Assembly (NCBI GenBank): GCA_002811645.1
Contig: PDIP01000005.1
Location: forward strand, 250,920-314,919
DNA: 64,000 bases
Direction: 5' to 3'
From: Corallochytrium limacisporum
Taxonomy: Eukaryota > Opisthokonta
The notes under the pieces were generated by a model. It was given only the letters and a program-made list of their open reading frames with translations, had not been told where the DNA came from and ran no database searches. The position numbers were made by a program, and so were the translations under genes. This document shows, in pieces, positions 61,396 to 64,000 of the stretch (position 1 is its first letter; every line of letters starts with the position of its first letter).

Positions 61396-62463
61396 TCATG
61401 CTTCCTCCAGAAGCAAGTACATCACATTGACGGCAAAAAGATGGACAATGCGAAGTCTCAGGGCGGGATACAAGGACCAAATACCTTCTTCTGCGACCAT
61501 GCGGGACATGCAGTCGAAAAGACCATCGTAGGCCACATGGTCAGGTCGGTATAGCCTCGAATCAGGATCACAGAGCAGCGCCTGGATCTCCAAGCGGCGC
61601 CGGGCCGTCTCAACTGGTGCACGAACCGCCAGATTAGTTAGATTTAGCAGACTGTCTGCAAAGAACCATTGTAGTATTGAACCATCAAACTCCAAACCTA
61701 GAATCAGGGACAGAATCACCTCATTGCTGAAAGAGAAGAAAGCTCCAATGGAATCGCTGACGGCGCTGGCCGTGGCCGCAGTGAAATACCCGTTGTATCC
61801 GTCCTCAAACTCGTAAATTCCCTTCAGTGTTGCCTCCCTGTCAGTTGCCGCATTGCCCAAAATAAAGCGACGCGTCTGAATGAGTTTCAATGGCGCTAGT
61901 ACGTAGCCAGTAATGGCATGAGTGAAGACATTCTCAGCCCACAATTCTCCAAAGCTGGAGATATCAATAACCAGGCCACCCTCGTCATCCTCCTCTGCGG
62001 CTTGCACCAAGCCGCGGCCGTATAAGTACAAGGTGTCCATAGTGTCCTGAATGGTGGGATGTAGGATGCTCAGAAGCATCGATGTTTGGAGACCCGCAAA
62101 GTGAGCACGCCATCCATTGGCCTTCTGGTTGAAGCCAATGACACGAAACATACCGCCCTGAATCGAAGCCTTCGCGGCACCGATGGTAGCCTGCTGCGCG
62201 GGCAAATAACTGTCATCATAGCTACCATCAACATCCACATCAGAATCCTGTTGCATGTCTTCCGTCATGTTGGAGTCTTGGGAGAGGATCTGCTGCTGGC
62301 GTCGCTGCATAACAATCGGTCCGCACTGACAGATCGCAAGCGCACGTTCGAATGGTGCGACCATAACCGTGTACGAACCCTTCCCGACCGCAATCAGGGT
62401 CAATTCGCCCATGATAATACCAAGCATGGACCCCACGCCAGGGCTTGCAGTCGACGCGGACAT
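61396..62463 (-). CDS. SLC25A46/Ugo1-like outer mitochondrial membrane carrier-family protein
   Basis: A 355-residue degenerate mitochondrial carrier protein. The only clear carrier signature is RAPVETARRRLEIQ (P-x-E-x-x-R-x-R form) near 285, where normal carriers have P-x-D/E-x-x-K/R-x-R in all three repeats. This pattern, with a long acidic insertion (about 70-88) and predicted helices such as AVSDSIGAFFSFSNEVILSLILGLEF, is that of SLC25A46 and yeast Ugo1. Those are outer-membrane proteins that take part in mitochondrial fusion and lipid transfer rather than metabolite transport. The protein is somewhat shorter than SLC25A46 (418). The assignment rests on few residues. Confidence 0.68.
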   Translation of the reverse strand: MSASTASPGVGSMLGIIMGELTLIAVGKGSYTVMVAPFERALAICQCGPIVMQRRQQQILSQDSNMTEDMQQDSDVDVDGSYDDSYLPAQQATIGAAKASIQGGMFRVIGFNQKANGWRAHFAGLQTSMLLSILHPTIQDTMDTLYLYGRGLVQAAEEDDEGGLVIDISSFGELWAENVFTHAITGYVLAPLKLIQTRRFILGNAATDREATLKGIYEFEDGYNGYFTAATASAVSDSIGAFFSFSNEVILSLILGLEFDGSILQWFFADSLLNLTNLAVRAPVETARRRLEIQALLCDPDSRLYRPDHVAYDGLFDCMSRMVAEEGIWSLYPALRLRIVHLFAVNVMYLLLEEA

Positions 62464-63149
62464 GATTCTTCACGATAGGGAAAAGTTGAGCTGATCTTGA
62501 GCTCCGTGAAAGCTGTGTTTATCTACAGGCGGAAGTCTTTTACTAACTAGTTTCACTGAAATACATCATCGTAACGTTTCAGTGCACAGATGTATGAATC
62601 TCCGTACGACCCCGTGCGTCCATGATTGCTAAGAAGAGAACCATTCTAACAACGTAGAACATCAGGCTGTTTTGGAGTACTCGGCCACATTCCTTGTGAG
62701 CCACCCGTACCGCGCGGGTGAGAGCTGGAGGGGGATTTAAAGGTCGGGTCTGTAGAAATACTGGAATATACGGAATCATGAAATTGATTTTACATCTGAG
62801 CTATCCAGTACTTGACTCTTACAAAAATCAGATTTGAGCTGGGGAAAGGGAGATCGGGTGCTGTTCTCTTCTCTCTCGCTGTGTATGGCCTTCGCGCGCG
62901 CTTCAGCAGGGAACGGGGAAAACGTTGCAAGAGATCTTGGTGACCTCGGAACCTGGTATGGATTCCATGAGCCATGGAAAAAATTGAAGCTATTGAAAGA
63001 GTGTGATCAGTATGACGAGATTTTGAAGAGCTAGTGATGACGTCAACGGACTGTGAATGTAAAGAGGAAGTTGGTATGGGTACCCAGAGTGCCCCCTTCG
63101 CTCAGAACGTCATGAACAACTTTGCATCGACGTAAACCAAAACACAAAG
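62464..63149. other. Divergent intergenic region, SLC25A46-like / PHD gene
   Basis: About 0.7 kb. One short plus-strand frame is listed separately. No other gene recognised; both promoters are expected here. Confidence 0.45.
62885..63034 (+). CDS. Possible upstream small open frame (uncertain)
   Basis: A 49-codon frame from ATG to TAG with a well-mixed C-terminal part (DLGTWYGFHEPWKKLKLLK...). It lies 115 bp before the PHD gene start and could be an upstream ORF in its leader, a tiny gene or chance. No family was recognised. Confidence 0.2.
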   Translation: MAFARASAGNGENVARDLGDLGTWYGFHEPWKKLKLLKECDQYDEILKS

Positions 63150-64000
63150 ATGGGCCGACCACGGGGAAGACCCCCTAAACGAGGCCGGCCGCCGAAAACT
63201 GATGCACAGCGAGCCGAACGAGAGGCTGCCAAATTGCAAACTACAAGCTCAAATGGTGTTTTGGGTAGCACTGAGGAGCTTACCGGCCAGTCTGCATCTC
63301 GCTTGAGCGGTCCTGAACTGGACAAAGTGCTGAAGAAGATGGAGATCTGTAGCATTTGCACCAAACTGGGTCCAAGACATCAGAACAAGTACAAGCGCAT
63401 GGTGTGTTGCAGTGACTGTGCCAACAAGGGCCATGACGAGTGCCTGGAATTCAACCCGTTGCTGGCATACAGAGTCCGCAATTACGATTGGCAATGCATG
63501 GAATGCAAACGCTGTATGGTTTGCAAGGAAAAAGGTGATGAAAATGAATTGCTATTTTGTGATGGTTGCGATCGGGGTTGGCACTTGAGTTGTATGAACA
63601 TGTCAGAACTACCAAAAGGTGACTACTTCTGTCGCATCTGCAACGAAGAAGGGATCACTGACCAAGCTAGCCTCCAAGCAGCGGTACTTGCGCCATCAAA
63701 GGCAATTGATGCGCCCACTACTCCGAACCGTGACGCTGGTGATGAAAAAGATGGGACTGGGAGAAAACGAAGAGCTGCAGCCCTCGCCGTGGGCAAAATG
63801 GTCGACAGCCTGCGGACACCGCGCAACGAGGAGGATGATGGTATTCTGAGTCCAAATGGTGAATACGTTGGTCGAACTCCTCTACTGCAATCACCTAAGT
63901 CCAAGCAAAACACGCCAACAACGGAGAAACGCGGCCCCGGAAGGCCTCGGGGTCGTCCTCCATTGGGTCGACCGCGCGGTAGACCGCGCGGCCGACCCAA
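63150..64000 (+). CDS. Double PHD-finger chromatin protein, cut by the window edge
   Basis: Open from ATG 63150 to the end of the window: 283 codons with no stop. Two adjacent PHD fingers occupy about 67-119 (Cys67, 70, 87, 90, His95, Cys98, 116, 119) and 122-164 (Cys122, 125, 137, 140, His145, Cys148, 161, 164). Their order and spacing, with LAYRVRNYDWQCMECKRC joining them, match the fused double-PHD of MOZ/MORF (KAT6) acetyltransferases and DPF/PHF10 remodelling subunits, which read acylated histone H3 tails. AT-hook words GRPRGRPP flank them at residues 2-8 and about 265-283 and should bind the minor groove. Whether a MYST acetyltransferase domain follows lies beyond the window. Confidence 0.88.
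   Translation, partial: MGRPRGRPPKRGRPPKTDAQRAEREAAKLQTTSSNGVLGSTEELTGQSASRLSGPELDKVLKKMEICSICTKLGPRHQNKYKRMVCCSDCANKGHDECLEFNPLLAYRVRNYDWQCMECKRCMVCKEKGDENELLFCDGCDRGWHLSCMNMSELPKGDYFCRICNEEGITDQASLQAAVLAPSKAIDAPTTPNRDAGDEKDGTGRKRRAAALAVGKMVDSLRTPRNEEDDGILSPNGEYVGRTPLLQSPKSKQNTPTTEKRGPGRPRGRPPLGRPRGRPRGRP

Noticed and set aside
1-64000. Transposable elements, retroviral genes, CRISPR, rRNA
   Set aside because: No transposase, reverse transcriptase, integrase, terminal repeats, spaced repeat arrays or rRNA-like sequence were noticed on reading.

Overview
The window is a 64 kb piece of a compact, intron-poor eukaryotic nuclear genome. The proteins point to an opisthokont, most likely a unicellular relative of animals (holozoan). 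UCKL1, PXMP4, SPRYD7, TFG, exportin-4, taxilin, kinesin-13, Rab geranylgeranyl transferase beta and the WAVE-complex subunit NAP1 all resemble the animal forms along their length. A low intron load combined with an animal-like gene set would fit a lineage such as Corallochytrium, but that is only a guess. No bacterial operons, plasmid genes, rRNA, convincing tRNA, CRISPR array or intact transposon were seen.

Layout, left to right. 0-8 kb: noncoding left edge, UCKL1-type uridine kinase (+), EMB8/ABHD hydrolase (-), RabGGTase beta (+), membrane-tailed RING protein (-). 8-20 kb: a 2.5 kb gap, an extended-synaptotagmin-like SMP/C2 protein (+), PP1 catalytic subunit (-), PXMP4 (-), ribosomal protein L12 (+, the only clear spliced gene), a small CRIB-motif protein (+). 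20-31 kb: an ambiguous small locus, a Q/H-rich single C2H2 protein (-), a mitochondrial-looking orphan (-), a secreted GPI-type PLC-like phosphodiesterase (-), and long noncoding stretches with an (AG)n microsatellite. 31-46 kb: kinesin-13 (-), NAP1 (+), an MFS transporter (-), a PAP2/Aur1-type enzyme (+), peroxisomal acyl-CoA oxidase (-). 46-64 kb: taxilin (+), exportin-4 (-), RNase H2A (+), TFG-like PB1 protein (-), an EEP-family phosphatase/nuclease (+), SPRYD7 (-), cytosolic TrpRS (+), an mpaB/DUF2236 oxygenase (-), an SLC25A46/Ugo1-like protein (-), and a double-PHD chromatin gene (+) cut by the right edge.

Neighbours do not form pathways, as expected in a eukaryote, but some themes recur. 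Membrane traffic and contacts: RabGGTB, E-Syt, TFG, taxilin. Rac/Cdc42-actin: NAP1 and the CRIB protein. Peroxisome: PXMP4 and an acyl-CoA oxidase ending in AKL. Strands alternate in much of the window: convergent pairs are separated by about 60-350 bp (most 90-220), while divergent starts are about 0.6-2.5 kb apart. The divergent gaps carry the candidate regulatory sequence: long G or C runs, GCGGGAAA/TTTCGCGCC E2F-like boxes, and a thrice-repeated TTCACTATGG word. Start codons were set at the first in-frame ATG where the open frame extended upstream without one.
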